NCBI RefSeq assembly: GCF_000382405.1
Contig: NZ_KB908259.1
Span: 62,001-126,000, forward strand
From: Mycobacterium sp. 141
Lineage (GTDB): Bacteria > Actinomycetota > Actinomycetes > Mycobacteriales > Mycobacteriaceae
Direction of reading: 5' to 3'
Length of the DNA stretch: 64,000 bases
Shown here piece by piece: positions 34,637 through 43,328 of this stretch. The notes beneath the pieces were generated by a model, which ran no database searches, had not been told where the DNA came from, and saw only the letters and a list, made by a program, of their open reading frames with translations. The position numbers were made by a program, and so were the translations under genes. Position 1 is the stretch's first letter. Every line of letters begins with the position of its first letter.

Positions 34637-35019
34637 TCGCAGTGGACGCGAGTGCTCTGATCGCTCATTTGAATCCAGCCGATCCGCATCATCGAGCAGC
34701 CACTGAAGTCCTACTGGCCGGCACGCCCGGGGAGATGCTCGTGCACATGATCACAATGGCGGAAGTGTTGGTCGGCGGCGTCCGGATAGGACAGGGCGCT
34801 TCGATGCGCGATGACATCCACGCCGCCGGAATCGCGGTCGCGCCTCACGACAACGGGGAACCATTACGACTTGCCGAACTGCGTGCCAGCAGTGGGCTGA
34901 AGTTGCCCGACTGTTGCGTTCTTGACGTCGCGATACGACACCAAGCAAGCCTTGCAACCTTCGACCACGCACTGGCCGCGGAAGCTGCAAAGCGCGGCGT
35001 ACCTATTGCCAGTACGTGA
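34633..35019 (+). CDS. vapC: VapC toxin (PIN-domain ribonuclease)
   Basis: A 128-residue PIN RNase: IAVDASALIAHLNPADPHH with the first Asp, TMAEVLVGGVRIG with the Glu, and LPDCCVLDVAIRHQASLATF with the C-terminal acidic positions. GTG start at 34633 overlaps the antitoxin stop. Confidence 0.9.
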   Translation: MIAVDASALIAHLNPADPHHRAATEVLLAGTPGEMLVHMITMAEVLVGGVRIGQGASMRDDIHAAGIAVAPHDNGEPLRLAELRASSGLKLPDCCVLDVAIRHQASLATFDHALAAEAAKRGVPIAST

Positions 35020-35495
35020 ATGCGAAACCCGTTGGCCAGCAACGCAATATGCAGTGGTTTAGTTGACATAATGTAGCTTATCGGTACAAACTAGTGCGAG
35101 TTGCACTAAAACGAAAGTGCTCGCACGTCTTGACGATTGGCCGATTTGAGCACGTCACGGTACCGATTCTGTGTACTCATTTCCTAACGGGCCGCCTGCA
35201 ACAGTTGTTCATACGGGCCACTCTGCCGCCGCGCAGCGTGACCCCTTGATCGGCGGGGCGTCCCGTACGGCTAGTTGTGTTGCGGAGGCCTCGATCTCCA
35301 ACGCCTGAGCGTCTGGAACTCTTGGATGTTACTGGGTTCGGAGCGCTACCGCGCTTGCCCTTCGGAACTTCCAAATCGTCACTGTGACGAATATGTTCGT
35401 GAGGCTGAGGCTGGATGTGCTGGCACCAGTGTCGCGAACACCCGACTCCGGTCTTGATCGTCTGCTGAGCCGGATGTCCGCGTGGCCGAGATATA
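35020..35495. other. Intergenic region, no recognised gene
   Basis: AT-richer than its surroundings near 35050-35110. A faint trace of the dispersed repeat's left end (CCGTTGGCCAGCAACGCAAT) occurs at 35029-35048. Nothing else recognised. Confidence 0.4.
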
Positions 35496-36596
35496 TCATT
35501 CGAATGTTGTTGTTGCCATGGCTATTTCATCAATTACGTCATCGACCTGTTTACGACGGCCCCACACGCGGCGCTGCCGCATCGCGCCATTGCCCGCCTG
35601 CGCGATGCGCGCCAACTCATCGCGCGCCATATCGTAGTCGCCCAACGCTTCGAGGGCCGGTCGCACGTGTTCAATGAGCTGAGCCGCGAGCAGCTGCGTC
35701 GGAGCCAGTGCGGAATCGGCGATCAGATCGATCGCCTGGCCGTCGAGCCCATCGTGGGCCGCTCTCCAGTGCGCAGCCCGCAGGGCCCAGTCCGTGGGCC
35801 GCGGTGCCCGATCCCCGCGCTCCCATGCTTGCAGCGCCGTCATCACACAGGCACGGATAAGCGTAGCCAGCAACACAGTCTCGGCCACCGTGGCAGGCAC
35901 GTCGGCCACGCGCACCTCGACTGTCGGAAACCGGGCCGACGGCCGCATATCCCAATAGACCATGCCGTAGTCAAGTGCGGCACCAGAGTCGACCAGGGCG
36001 TGGACTGTGGCATCGTACTGTTCGACCGACTCGAAGTATGGCGGCGGTCCAGAGCTCGGCCAGTGGGACCACAGTATGCTGCGGAAACTCGCGTAGCCGG
36101 TGTCGGTGTTGCGGTAGATCGCTGAGTTAGCGGTCAAGGCCAGCAATAGGTGCAAGATGGGTCGGATCCGGTTACTGACATCGATGGCGGCCGCGCGGCT
36201 GGGGACTGCGACGTGCACGTGGCACCCGCAGACACCTTGCTCGTGCGCGATGATGCCGAACCGATCGGCAATCCGGCGGTAGCGCGGGGTGCTGGTGACC
36301 GGGAACGTGTGTGGCACCGTCGGTGGCAGCGCGACGGCCAACAGCTGCGTCTCATTGGCCTCCGCCGCCTCGGAGGCAATGCGCCGCAGCCGGCTGAGCT
36401 CGGCGCGCAACTCCGCGCTGCTGTTGATCACGTCGGTGGTGGTCTCAACCTGACAGCTGGTGAGCTCGAGCTGCAGCTCAACGTCATGTTTGGCCGCATA
36501 TTCGGCGACGGCTTTATTGCGGGCGGCGGGGTAGCCGTGTCGCTGATCGACGAGGAGAAACTCCTCCTCCACGCCGAAGGTGGGATGACTGGCCAT
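35496..36596 (-). CDS. Carboxylate-amine ligase, GCS2/YbdK type
   Basis: A 366-residue member of the glutamate-cysteine ligase 2 family. The start at 36596 gives MASHPTFGVEEEFLLVD, the family's opening with the FGVEEEF metal/substrate motif. QLELTSCQVETTT, GVCGCHVHVAVPS (HVH metal site) and EVRVADVPATV are also typical. These enzymes join glutamate to an amine with ATP; some show weak glutamate-cysteine ligase activity. Located at the left border of the fluoride-riboswitch island but without a recognisable riboswitch itself. Confidence 0.88.
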   Translation of the reverse strand: MASHPTFGVEEEFLLVDQRHGYPAARNKAVAEYAAKHDVELQLELTSCQVETTTDVINSSAELRAELSRLRRIASEAAEANETQLLAVALPPTVPHTFPVTSTPRYRRIADRFGIIAHEQGVCGCHVHVAVPSRAAAIDVSNRIRPILHLLLALTANSAIYRNTDTGYASFRSILWSHWPSSGPPPYFESVEQYDATVHALVDSGAALDYGMVYWDMRPSARFPTVEVRVADVPATVAETVLLATLIRACVMTALQAWERGDRAPRPTDWALRAAHWRAAHDGLDGQAIDLIADSALAPTQLLAAQLIEHVRPALEALGDYDMARDELARIAQAGNGAMRQRRVWGRRKQVDDVIDEIAMATTTFE

Positions 36597-37087
36597 GGCT
36601 GGGGATTGCCCGACAGGCGATGCACCAAACAGGGGCCATCCGGGAAACGGCGGTCCGACGCCACGGTCGAACACCCGTGTCGGGCATATGTCGATGCAGC
36701 CGGCTTGTGCAGTGACCCGGGATCGGCGATCCGGGCGCCCGTTCCAATCCGAGGTGGTCGTGCAGTGTGCCGTGCCGATATTCGTGTCGAAACAGCCCCC
36801 ACGCCCGCAGGATCGGAATCACTTGGTCGACTTGAACCGTCGACAGCGCCGGCCCGGAACCACTCGTCTATCGCGTCGCCGGCCGGACGGTATGTTCAAC
36901 TTCCCCGATTCAGGCATACACAACTGGCCCGAGCGGGGCGCACAACTACACCAGATGGGTAAGCGCCCTGCCGCGGAATAAATTCGCCTACGCCGAGGTT
37001 TGACGGGCACGTGCCCGAGTGCAACCAAGTAGCTGACTGGCCTAGCGCGGCGATACGTCGCCACCCATCACCGGTAGTGATCGAGGG
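36597..37087. other. Intergenic region with a monooxygenase relic
   Basis: Contains the 3' relic at 36718-36837. No clear promoter or riboswitch was found before the MFS-USP gene. A small hairpin GGCGATACGTCGCC lies at 37051-37064. Confidence 0.45.
36718..36837 (-). pseudogene. 3' remnant of an NtaA-type flavin monooxygenase
   Basis: The minus frame reads VQVDQVIPILRAWGLFRHEY and RHGTLHDHLGLERAPG, the signature C-terminus of this family (compare the intact gene at 18136: VVPVLQRRGRFRQEYGGSTL). The remainder of the gene is gone. Confidence 0.65.
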
Positions 37088-39115
37088 GTGTCGGTGATGC
37101 GCCAGGGACCGCTGGCTGGACGCTATCCGGCCGTCGCCGCGATGGTGACGCTCGCACTCATTCCGTACCTGGCACTGTCCGCGGCGATCGACCCGTTGGT
37201 GCCGATCATCGCTGAGCAACTGCACATGAGCACTCAGGCGATGAGCCTGAGCTCCGGCTTGGGCAATGCCGCTTATGCGGTCGGTACCGTGCTGGCGGTT
37301 CAGTTCGCCCAGCACCTGCCACAGCGCAGAATGCTGCTTGCCTATGCCGTTGTTCTGGCGATCGGGTCGGTGCTGGCAGCCGCCGCCCAGAACCCCGGAA
37401 TGTTTGTCTGCGGCCACGTACTGCAAGGCCTGGCGACGAGCATGCTGCTCATCGCCGCCGCACCACCGCTGACGATTGGCTTTCCCAGATATCGACTGCG
37501 CCATACGGCCGTGATCATGAACATGTGTGTGTTCGGCGCGGTCGCGCTCGGTCCGTTCATCGGCGGTGTACAAGCCGAGTCACACGCTTGGCGACCCCTG
37601 TTCTGGGTCGTTGCGGGCATCGCACTGTTGGCACTCGTGATGGCCGCGTTGACGTTCGACGACGCTCCGCCGGCAGACCTGGACGCGCCACGAGATCTGT
37701 GGGCCATCGGGTTGTCCTCGGTGGGCTGCGCGGCAGCTTTCATCGGTGCCTCGCAACTCACAACGCACGGCTTCGGGGATGTGGCCGTGTCTGCACCGAT
37801 GTTCGGCGGCCTCGCGTTGATCGTGATTCTGATCGTCTATCAATTCCGCGCCAGCCGGCCGCTGTTGACGATCCGGACGATGCTGACCAGCTCGATCCCG
37901 GTGGCCGGTGTGGGCGTTGCACTGTTCGCTGCAGCCGCCTCGGTGGCGGCGACCGCATTGACCGCCGAGGTCTTCCTGCAGACGTACACGCCGGTGCAGG
38001 TGGGGCTGATGTATCTTCCCGAGCTCGGTGGCGCGGTGGTTATGGCCTTCGTGTTCGGCTTCGTCATCTCTCGACGGTCAATGCATTACCTGCCGCTTGT
38101 CGGCATGGGGTTGCTCGCCGCCGGGATCGTCGTGTTCTGGTTCGCGCTGCCGGCCAGTCAGCCGCTGGCCCTGCTGGCGTCGGCGTTGACGGGACTGGCA
38201 CTGGGTGCGACCGTCGCTCCTGCGCTCTTTGTTGCGGGCTTCTCGCTGCAGTCCAACAGTCTGCAGCGTGTCTTCGCGATCATCGAGCTGCTACGAGCAG
38301 TGGCCGCATTCATGGTGGCGCCCATCTTCGCCCACTTTGCGGCGACGGTGTCGACCGATCTGGCGACAGGTACCGGCTATGCGCTGTGGGTCGGATTAGG
38401 GCTGGCGATCGGCGGCGCGATGTTCGGCGTGGCGGTCTACGTTCTGAGTGGCGCGCGACCCCAAACACCCGATCTCGATCGCTTTCTCGATGGCGAAGCC
38501 CCCGCGTGGTATTCACCACCGCTGCTGGCCAAGCTCAGGGGCGCGGCTGCGGCGTCTCCGATTTCTGTCGAACCTGCCCCGCTCGGTAGTCCCTCACCCG
38601 TGCATGACGGGTCGGCGAGTGCCGGGCCCGTATTGTTCGCCTACGACGGTTCCGAGCTTGCCGGATTCGCCATCGAGCAGGCTGCCGCGCAGCTTCCGCC
38701 ATGGCGCGATGCACTCGTGGTGTGCGTGTGGCAACCCGTCGACGTGGGTTTCACCCCTGTCGGCTCACGGCATTTCGACGCTGATCAGGCGACCGAGGTT
38801 CGGCACGCCGCGGAGCGCACCGCGGCGCATGGCGCATCGCTCGCAGAAGATGCCGGATTTCTCGCCAGCAGCATCGCCGTCGAGGCCTCCCCCACTTGGC
38901 GGGGCATCGTCGAGACCGCTCGTGAGCACAATGCGAGTCTGATCGTGATCGGTCCCCACCGGCGGAGCGGACTGCTGGGACACCTGCAAGGCAGCGTGGC
39001 TGGCGCGGTCATCGCACACGCTCCGACGCCGGTTCTTGTGATCCCTGAGCAAGCGAACCGACAGGGTGACGAGACGGGCAGGGTGGTCGCCGAGACAAGC
39101 GTTGCTCGCCTGTAG
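37088..39115 (+). CDS. MFS transporter fused to a C-terminal universal stress protein domain
   Basis: A 675-residue protein. Residues 1-455 hold about 12-14 transmembrane helices of an MFS drug-exporter-like transporter. After a linker (about 456-510) comes a UspA-type domain: VLFAYDGSELAGFAIEQAAA, then SLIVIGPHRRSGLLGHLQGS and VAGAVIAHAPTPVLVIPE, which includes the G-x2-G-x9-G(S/T) ATP-binding signature. The fusion may let a nucleotide-sensing domain control export. GTG start at 37088; an ATG three codons later is possible. Confidence 0.88.
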   Translation: MSVMRQGPLAGRYPAVAAMVTLALIPYLALSAAIDPLVPIIAEQLHMSTQAMSLSSGLGNAAYAVGTVLAVQFAQHLPQRRMLLAYAVVLAIGSVLAAAAQNPGMFVCGHVLQGLATSMLLIAAAPPLTIGFPRYRLRHTAVIMNMCVFGAVALGPFIGGVQAESHAWRPLFWVVAGIALLALVMAALTFDDAPPADLDAPRDLWAIGLSSVGCAAAFIGASQLTTHGFGDVAVSAPMFGGLALIVILIVYQFRASRPLLTIRTMLTSSIPVAGVGVALFAAAASVAATALTAEVFLQTYTPVQVGLMYLPELGGAVVMAFVFGFVISRRSMHYLPLVGMGLLAAGIVVFWFALPASQPLALLASALTGLALGATVAPALFVAGFSLQSNSLQRVFAIIELLRAVAAFMVAPIFAHFAATVSTDLATGTGYALWVGLGLAIGGAMFGVAVYVLSGARPQTPDLDRFLDGEAPAWYSPPLLAKLRGAAAASPISVEPAPLGSPSPVHDGSASAGPVLFAYDGSELAGFAIEQAAAQLPPWRDALVVCVWQPVDVGFTPVGSRHFDADQATEVRHAAERTAAHGASLAEDAGFLASSIAVEASPTWRGIVETAREHNASLIVIGPHRRSGLLGHLQGSVAGAVIAHAPTPVLVIPEQANRQGDETGRVVAETSVARL

Positions 39116-39177
39116 ACGAGGCGTCGCTATTTGCCGGTGTCGGCCATTCAGCCGAAATGTCTGGTATCTCAGAGCGG

Positions 39178-39426
39178 CTACTCCCCGGCTGTGTATGCAT
39201 ACAGCGCAACGATGCTGACGACAACCGAGACGTGCGCCCCGGACTCGGTGACGGCCACGCTGTGATTGTGGGAAACGCCTTGGAGTGCAAACCCTTCGGT
39301 GGAATCAGCCGCACTGTTGATCTTTTCCTCGAGTGACCGGAGCGCAGCGCCGAGCGCCTGTGTCAACACGTCGTGAACGTTGCAACCGATTTCCGCCGCA
39401 ACCGCGGACAAGCTGGCGTGATTCAT
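39178..39426 (-). CDS. Small protein of unknown function
   Basis: Eighty-two residues, soluble, with an N-terminal helix (SLSAVAAEIGCNVHDVLTQA) and a strand-rich second half (HNHSVAVTESGAHVSVVVSI). Family not recognised. It follows the ABC-F fragment on the same strand by about 30 bp, so it could be expressed from the riboswitch at 39876. Confidence 0.5.
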   Translation of the reverse strand: MNHASLSAVAAEIGCNVHDVLTQALGAALRSLEEKINSAADSTEGFALQGVSHNHSVAVTESGAHVSVVVSIVALYAYTAGE

Positions 39427-39457
39427 GGTCAGTAGTGGTCAACGCCGTCGTAGGAGG

Positions 39458-39772
39458 TCAGTCCCCCCGGTAGCCTCGTCTTCGTCCACGCCTGGTTCCG
39501 GTGCGAACGAGCGGGATCAGATAAGGTTCTGCAGACAGCACGCTGATGGCGGCATTGGCGGACAGCCGGACCGTACCCGACATCGGCGACTGCAATCCGG
39601 CGATCAGCTCGAGCAAGGCCGATTTGCCTGCGTCGGCCGGCCCCAATACTCCAATCCGGGTGTGTGGCTTGATCGTCAGGGACACATCCGAGAGCACCGC
39701 CTTGGTGCCATGGACGACGGACGCGGCTTGCAGGGTACAGATCGAGGAGGAGCGCAATGGGCGTCGCCTCAT
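39458..39772 (-). pseudogene. N-terminal fragment of an ABC-F-type ATPase behind a fluoride riboswitch
   Basis: About 104 residues from an ATG at 39772. LQAASVVHGTKAVLSDVSLT, then GVLGPADAGKSALLELIAGL (Walker A) and SGTVRLSANAAISVLSAE, the normal beginning of an ABC-F protein, then the frame ends in an Arg-rich tail. Signature, Walker B and the whole second domain are missing, so it is truncated. Confidence 0.65.
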
Positions 39773-39875
39773 CGATGTCTCCATCCACCGGCGTTGGAGT
39801 GGCCGGTGAAGCAGACAGTCGAGCAAAGCCGACCGTCAGGTGTTGAGCGGCGGGGCATAGTTCCTCCCTGATCGT

Positions 39876-39928
39876 CATCAGGGACCGTCAGCGGCATTCC
39901 GCGGTGTCGGGCGAGCCCCATCGCCACT
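39876..39928 (-). promoter_or_regulatory. Fluoride riboswitch A (crcB motif)
   Basis: Minus strand: GGCGATGGGGCTCGCC, a linker, AATGCCGC, then GCTGACGGTCCCTGATG. The loop GGGGCT can pair with GGTCCC to form the pseudoknot that defines the motif. It precedes the truncated ABC-F gene. Its 3' half links the canonical copies to the variants B and H. Confidence 0.75.
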
Positions 39929-40057
39929 CTCCATCGTGCCGCCTAACAAGCAGATTCGCCAGAGATCGCCGAGACTCAGTCGCGGGCAGGTTGCCGGTGC
40001 GTGCGGCCGGGTTTATCGCCGGCGGCGCAACGGTTTTGGCAGCCGTAGGTGCCACGG

Positions 40058-41137
40058 TCAGTAGTTGTGGCGGGCCAGTTGCGTTCCACCATCGCGGCGG
40101 TCGCCGTCGAGGCTGACTTGTGCGGGGACCATTTCGCTGGTGACCAAGCCATGCTCGGCGGTGATGTCGTCGACGATGTCGAAGGATGCGGCGATGTTGT
40201 CCGGGGTGTCGATGATGATGGTGGTGACGGGGACGTGGCGGACGAGTTGGAACATCTTGTCGCCGTGGGGTTCATGGTCTCCGTGGAAGCCCCAGATGCC
40301 GCGGAGTACCGTGGCGCCGCGGGAGGATCGCTGGCGACGCAGTTCTTGCACGAGCGCTCGGTGGATGGGTTGGCCCCCGTGGGAGGTGGCCTCAGACGTA
40401 TACACCATGAGCTTCTGCCACAACGGCAAGCCGTGCTCATCGGTCCCCGGTAACGCATGCGGTCGTTCGAAAAGCTGACCGTCGCGTTTGCAGATGCGAA
40501 CGCGTTCGATGGTGATCAGTGGCCGGTGCAGCAGACCGCCCAGTTCGGGAATGATCTTGCCGATCTGTTCGCCGCTGCCCACTGCGATGATCATCACCGG
40601 CACATCGGCATTGCGGTCGAAGAAGCGTGCTCGAACACGGCGCCCATGACTGGTGCCGTCGACCCCGAGAAACACCGAGGCGCCGGCGAGCCGGCGTCGG
40701 TACATCAGATCGCACAACGCGACATACGCCGGTACGCCGTAAACGCGTTCTTTCCTGCCGACATAGATGGTGAGTTTGGTCGCTTCGTGCAATTCGTCGG
40801 TCAGCTCGATCGACCCGATGTCGTTTTCTAACATGCGCGCACGCTCCAACGTGAGCAGCCCTCGCTTCTTCATGGCGATGAGTGGTTCGAGAACACTGTT
40901 GATCACCGGTGCGGTGTCGACGGCCACCACTGCCACAGGCGGGTCTTCGGACATGGACAGTGACTGGTCGGTGCGCATGTGATGGCGCAAACCGAATCCG
41001 GCGATGCCGCGTAGCACAATGCTGGAGGCGATCTGGTGGCGGCCGTAGAGATCCAGCATCGCGTCGGCGAGGAACCGACCCTCGGTGCGTTGGCGTTCGC
41101 CGAAATAGGTGGTGAGTTTGAGGCAGTCGTCGATCAC
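40058..41137 (-). CDS. Triple DUF190 (UPF0166) protein
   Basis: A 359-residue cytoplasmic protein made of three DUF190 units: 1-110 (CLKLTTYFGERQRTEGRFLA, SSIVLRGIAGFGLRHHMRTD), 115-235 (KLTIYVGRKERVYGVPAYVA, GASVFLGVDGTSHGRRVRAR) and 240-359 (KLMVYTSEATSHGGQPIHRA, GATVLRGIWGFHGDHEPHGD). The fold resembles PII-like signal proteins, and DUF190 genes often neighbour crcB. Single-domain forms are the rule, so three in one chain is unusual. GTG start at 41137 overlaps the crcB stop (GTGA); role probably regulatory for the channel. Confidence 0.88.
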   Translation of the reverse strand: MIDDCLKLTTYFGERQRTEGRFLADAMLDLYGRHQIASSIVLRGIAGFGLRHHMRTDQSLSMSEDPPVAVVAVDTAPVINSVLEPLIAMKKRGLLTLERARMLENDIGSIELTDELHEATKLTIYVGRKERVYGVPAYVALCDLMYRRRLAGASVFLGVDGTSHGRRVRARFFDRNADVPVMIIAVGSGEQIGKIIPELGGLLHRPLITIERVRICKRDGQLFERPHALPGTDEHGLPLWQKLMVYTSEATSHGGQPIHRALVQELRRQRSSRGATVLRGIWGFHGDHEPHGDKMFQLVRHVPVTTIIIDTPDNIAASFDIVDDITAEHGLVTSEMVPAQVSLDGDRRDGGTQLARHNY

Positions 41138-41499
41138 AAGTGTTCTCCGATCAGTTGTCCGCACGTGGCCGCCGCCAATCCGCAGGTGATGCTTGCTACC
41201 ACGTTGACGATGGCCAGCCGGTATTGGTGTTCTTCGGTGAGCCTCTGGGTTTCGAGCATCCACGTCGAGAAGGTGGTGTACGCGCCGATGACTCCGGTGC
41301 CCACGAGGAACGTGATGTGTGGATCAGGGGCAAGACCACTGAGCCCGCCGAGTACGACGGCTCCCGTGAGGTTCACCGCCAGCGTGCCTGACGGAAACCG
41401 CCCGGCCGTGCGCGACATGACCTGGCGATCGACGATGAACCGTAGGACCGCCCCGAAGCCGCCCGCCAGAAGCAGTCCGCCCCACGACAGCGCTGTCAT
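41134..41499 (-). CDS. crcB: Fluoride channel CrcB, second subunit
   Basis: A 121-residue Fluc-type fluoride channel with four transmembrane helices: [53 protein letters not shown] (the TTFST fluoride-pore motif) and [20 protein letters not shown]. Its ATG overlaps the stop of the first crcB gene by 4 bp; paired genes point to a heterodimeric channel. Confidence 0.95.
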   Translation of the reverse strand: MTALSWGGLLLAGGFGAVLRFIVDRQVMSRTAGRFPSGTLAVNLTGAVVLGGLSGLAPDPHITFLVGTGVIGAYTTFSTWMLETQRLTEEHQYRLAIVNVVASITCGLAAATCGQLIGEHL

Positions 41500-41900
41500 G
41501 CGCGCCCGCGGCTCTGAACACGGCGAGTCAACACACTGGCCACGTGCACCGCGACGAGGCCCACGCTGATGCTGACTATCGCGTAGCCCGCTGCCAGGCG
41601 GTACTGCTGGGCTTCGATCATGTGGACGATCTCGACCTGCATGGTGGAAAACGTTGTCAAACCGCCACATACGCCAGTCCCGAGCAGCGGCCGTCGGTAA
41701 CTCGACAACGGCAGCCGCTCCAGCAGACGTGTGGTGAAGTATCCCACGAGGAGTGCCCCGGCAATGTTGACGATGAAGGTGGGCCAGGGCCATTGGCCTG
41801 GCGCCGCGGGCAGGACGGTGGCCACCACGGCGCGCAGGCCAGTGCCGACTGCCCCACCCGCGAACACCGCTGCGAGTTCCCGATTGTCGTGACCGAACAT
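41496..41900 (-). CDS. crcB: Fluoride channel CrcB, first subunit
   Basis: A 134-residue Fluc protein. [53 protein letters not shown] and the last helix [20 protein letters not shown] match the four helices and pore motif. A strong AAAGGAGA ribosome-binding site precedes the ATG. First gene of the crcB-crcB-DUF190 operon. No fluoride riboswitch lies on its own strand; the one in this gap faces eno. Confidence 0.95.
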   Translation of the reverse strand: MFGHDNRELAAVFAGGAVGTGLRAVVATVLPAAPGQWPWPTFIVNIAGALLVGYFTTRLLERLPLSSYRRPLLGTGVCGGLTTFSTMQVEIVHMIEAQQYRLAAGYAIVSISVGLVAVHVASVLTRRVQSRGRA

Positions 41901-41940
41901 TGATCTCCTTTGTCGCGTGGAGGGATATCGTGGAACCGAT

Positions 41941-41996
41941 GGCGGTGGGGCTCGCCAGAACCGCTCGTCCACGCCGGAGAGCCAACGGTCCCTGAT
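41941..41996 (+). promoter_or_regulatory. Fluoride riboswitch B (variant crcB motif) upstream of eno
   Basis: GGCGGTGGGGCTCGCC (GATG changed to GGTG), AGAACC, a stem GCTC...GAGC, then CAACGGTCCCTGAT. Loop GGGGCT can pair with GGTCCC as in copy A. A TATCGT -10-like hexamer lies just upstream (41926-41931). The eno start is 38 bp downstream. Confidence 0.65.
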
Positions 41997-42033
41997 CAGT
42001 GGTGAACGCTGGACAGTTGACGGAGGTATACAG

Positions 42034-43302
42034 ATGGTGGTCCGATTCTCGTCGTTGTCGGCCTTGGAAATTCTCGATTCTCGTGCCCAGCCCACCGTGT
42101 GGGTGCAGGCACAACTGGCCGCGGGTCCCCGTGTCTGCGCCGGGGTGCCGTCGGGTGCCTCTACCGGCAGCCGCGAGGCGGTCGAACTGCGCGATCACAC
42201 CGACCGCTACCACGGCCGGGGCGTCGAGCGGGCGGTGGCCAACGTGAACGGTCCGATTGCCGACATGCTGATCGGCCCGGATTGGTCGTCGCTCGCCGAA
42301 ATCGACCTGGCACTGCGAGAACTCGATGGCACGCCCGACAAATCGCGATTGGGCGCGAACGCTATCGTGGGGGTGTCGATGGCCGCGGCGCGTGGCTTCG
42401 CGGCCGTCGCCGACCAACCGTTGTGGCAATGGCTGACTCCGGTCGGTGTCACCGCGCGCCTGCCGGTCCCCTATTTCAATGTCATCAACGGCGGGGTGCA
42501 TGCACCCAATCCTCTTGATTTCCAAGAGTTCATGATCGCCCCGCAGGGAGCACCTTCGCTGCCCGAGGCGATGCGCGCCGGAGCTGAGATCTATGCACAG
42601 CTGCGGAATACGCTGAGCCGGCGTGGTTTTGTCACGTCGCTGGGAGATGAGGGCGGCTTCGCCCCCGATGTCGCCGGCCCCGAGGACGCACTGGTGCTGC
42701 TCACCGAGGCCATCGATGCGGCGGGCTACCGATGCGGACGCGGCGGTGTGACGATCGCTCTGGACCCCGCCGCGAGTGAATTCTACCGGGAAGGACGGTA
42801 TCTGGTGGATGGTCAAGCGTTGTCCAGCCAGGAGATGATCGACCGCTACCGCACGATCATCGACGATTTCCCGGTGTCCAGCATCGAAGACGGTTTGGCC
42901 GAAACCGATCATGAGGGTTGGCGCACCTTGACCGAGTCCCTGGGTGAGCGTGTCCAACTCGTCGGCGATGACAACTTCGTCACATGCGCCGACACCATAG
43001 CCGCCGCGGCGCGAAGCGGTATCGCCAACGCCGCGTTGATCAAGGTCAATCAGGTCGGCACGGTATCGGAAACCCTTGATGCCCTGCATACCTGCCGGAC
43101 CTGTGGCTACGGTGCCATGGTGTCGCATCGCTCCGGCGAAACCATCGATGCTTTCATCGCCGACCTCGCCGTGGGGTCCGGATTCGGCCAGATCAAGTCG
43201 GGAGCCCCAGCCCGCGGCGAGCGTTCCGCCAAGTACAACCGCCTGCTGGACATCGCCGCGCACAGCACCGCGCTGCCGTTCGGTCTGCTCAGTGGTGAGT
43301 GA
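42034..43302 (+). CDS. eno: Enolase (second, riboswitch-controlled copy)
   Basis: A 422-residue enolase: 2-phosphoglycerate to phosphoenolpyruvate. Catalytic and metal residues are kept: Glu165 (FQEFMI), Glu206 (GDEGGFAPD), Asp244, Glu285 (SIEDGLAE), Asp312 (GDDNFVTC), Lys337 (LIKVNQVGT), His365-Arg-Ser (VSHRSGET) and Lys388. The usual DSRGNPTVE is DSRAQPTVW here, so it is a divergent paralogue. Start at 42034 has GGAGG eight bases upstream. Enolase is the classic fluoride target, and a fluoride riboswitch precedes it. Confidence 0.95.
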   Translation: MVVRFSSLSALEILDSRAQPTVWVQAQLAAGPRVCAGVPSGASTGSREAVELRDHTDRYHGRGVERAVANVNGPIADMLIGPDWSSLAEIDLALRELDGTPDKSRLGANAIVGVSMAAARGFAAVADQPLWQWLTPVGVTARLPVPYFNVINGGVHAPNPLDFQEFMIAPQGAPSLPEAMRAGAEIYAQLRNTLSRRGFVTSLGDEGGFAPDVAGPEDALVLLTEAIDAAGYRCGRGGVTIALDPAASEFYREGRYLVDGQALSSQEMIDRYRTIIDDFPVSSIEDGLAETDHEGWRTLTESLGERVQLVGDDNFVTCADTIAAAARSGIANAALIKVNQVGTVSETLDALHTCRTCGYGAMVSHRSGETIDAFIADLAVGSGFGQIKSGAPARGERSAKYNRLLDIAAHSTALPFGLLSGE

Positions 43303-43328
43303 AGCGGTCATATCGAGGCGTCCGCCGG

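Noticed and set aside
36600..36700. GGATGGCCCCTG on the minus strand before the carboxylate-amine ligase as a fluoride riboswitch
   Set aside because: The tail looks right, but no P3 stem and no matching GGCGATG hairpin with a GGGG loop were found at the proper distance.
37051..37064. GGCGATACGTCGCC before the MFS-USP gene as riboswitch P1
   Set aside because: The loop is too short and there is no GATGGCTCC-like tail; it is a simple hairpin.
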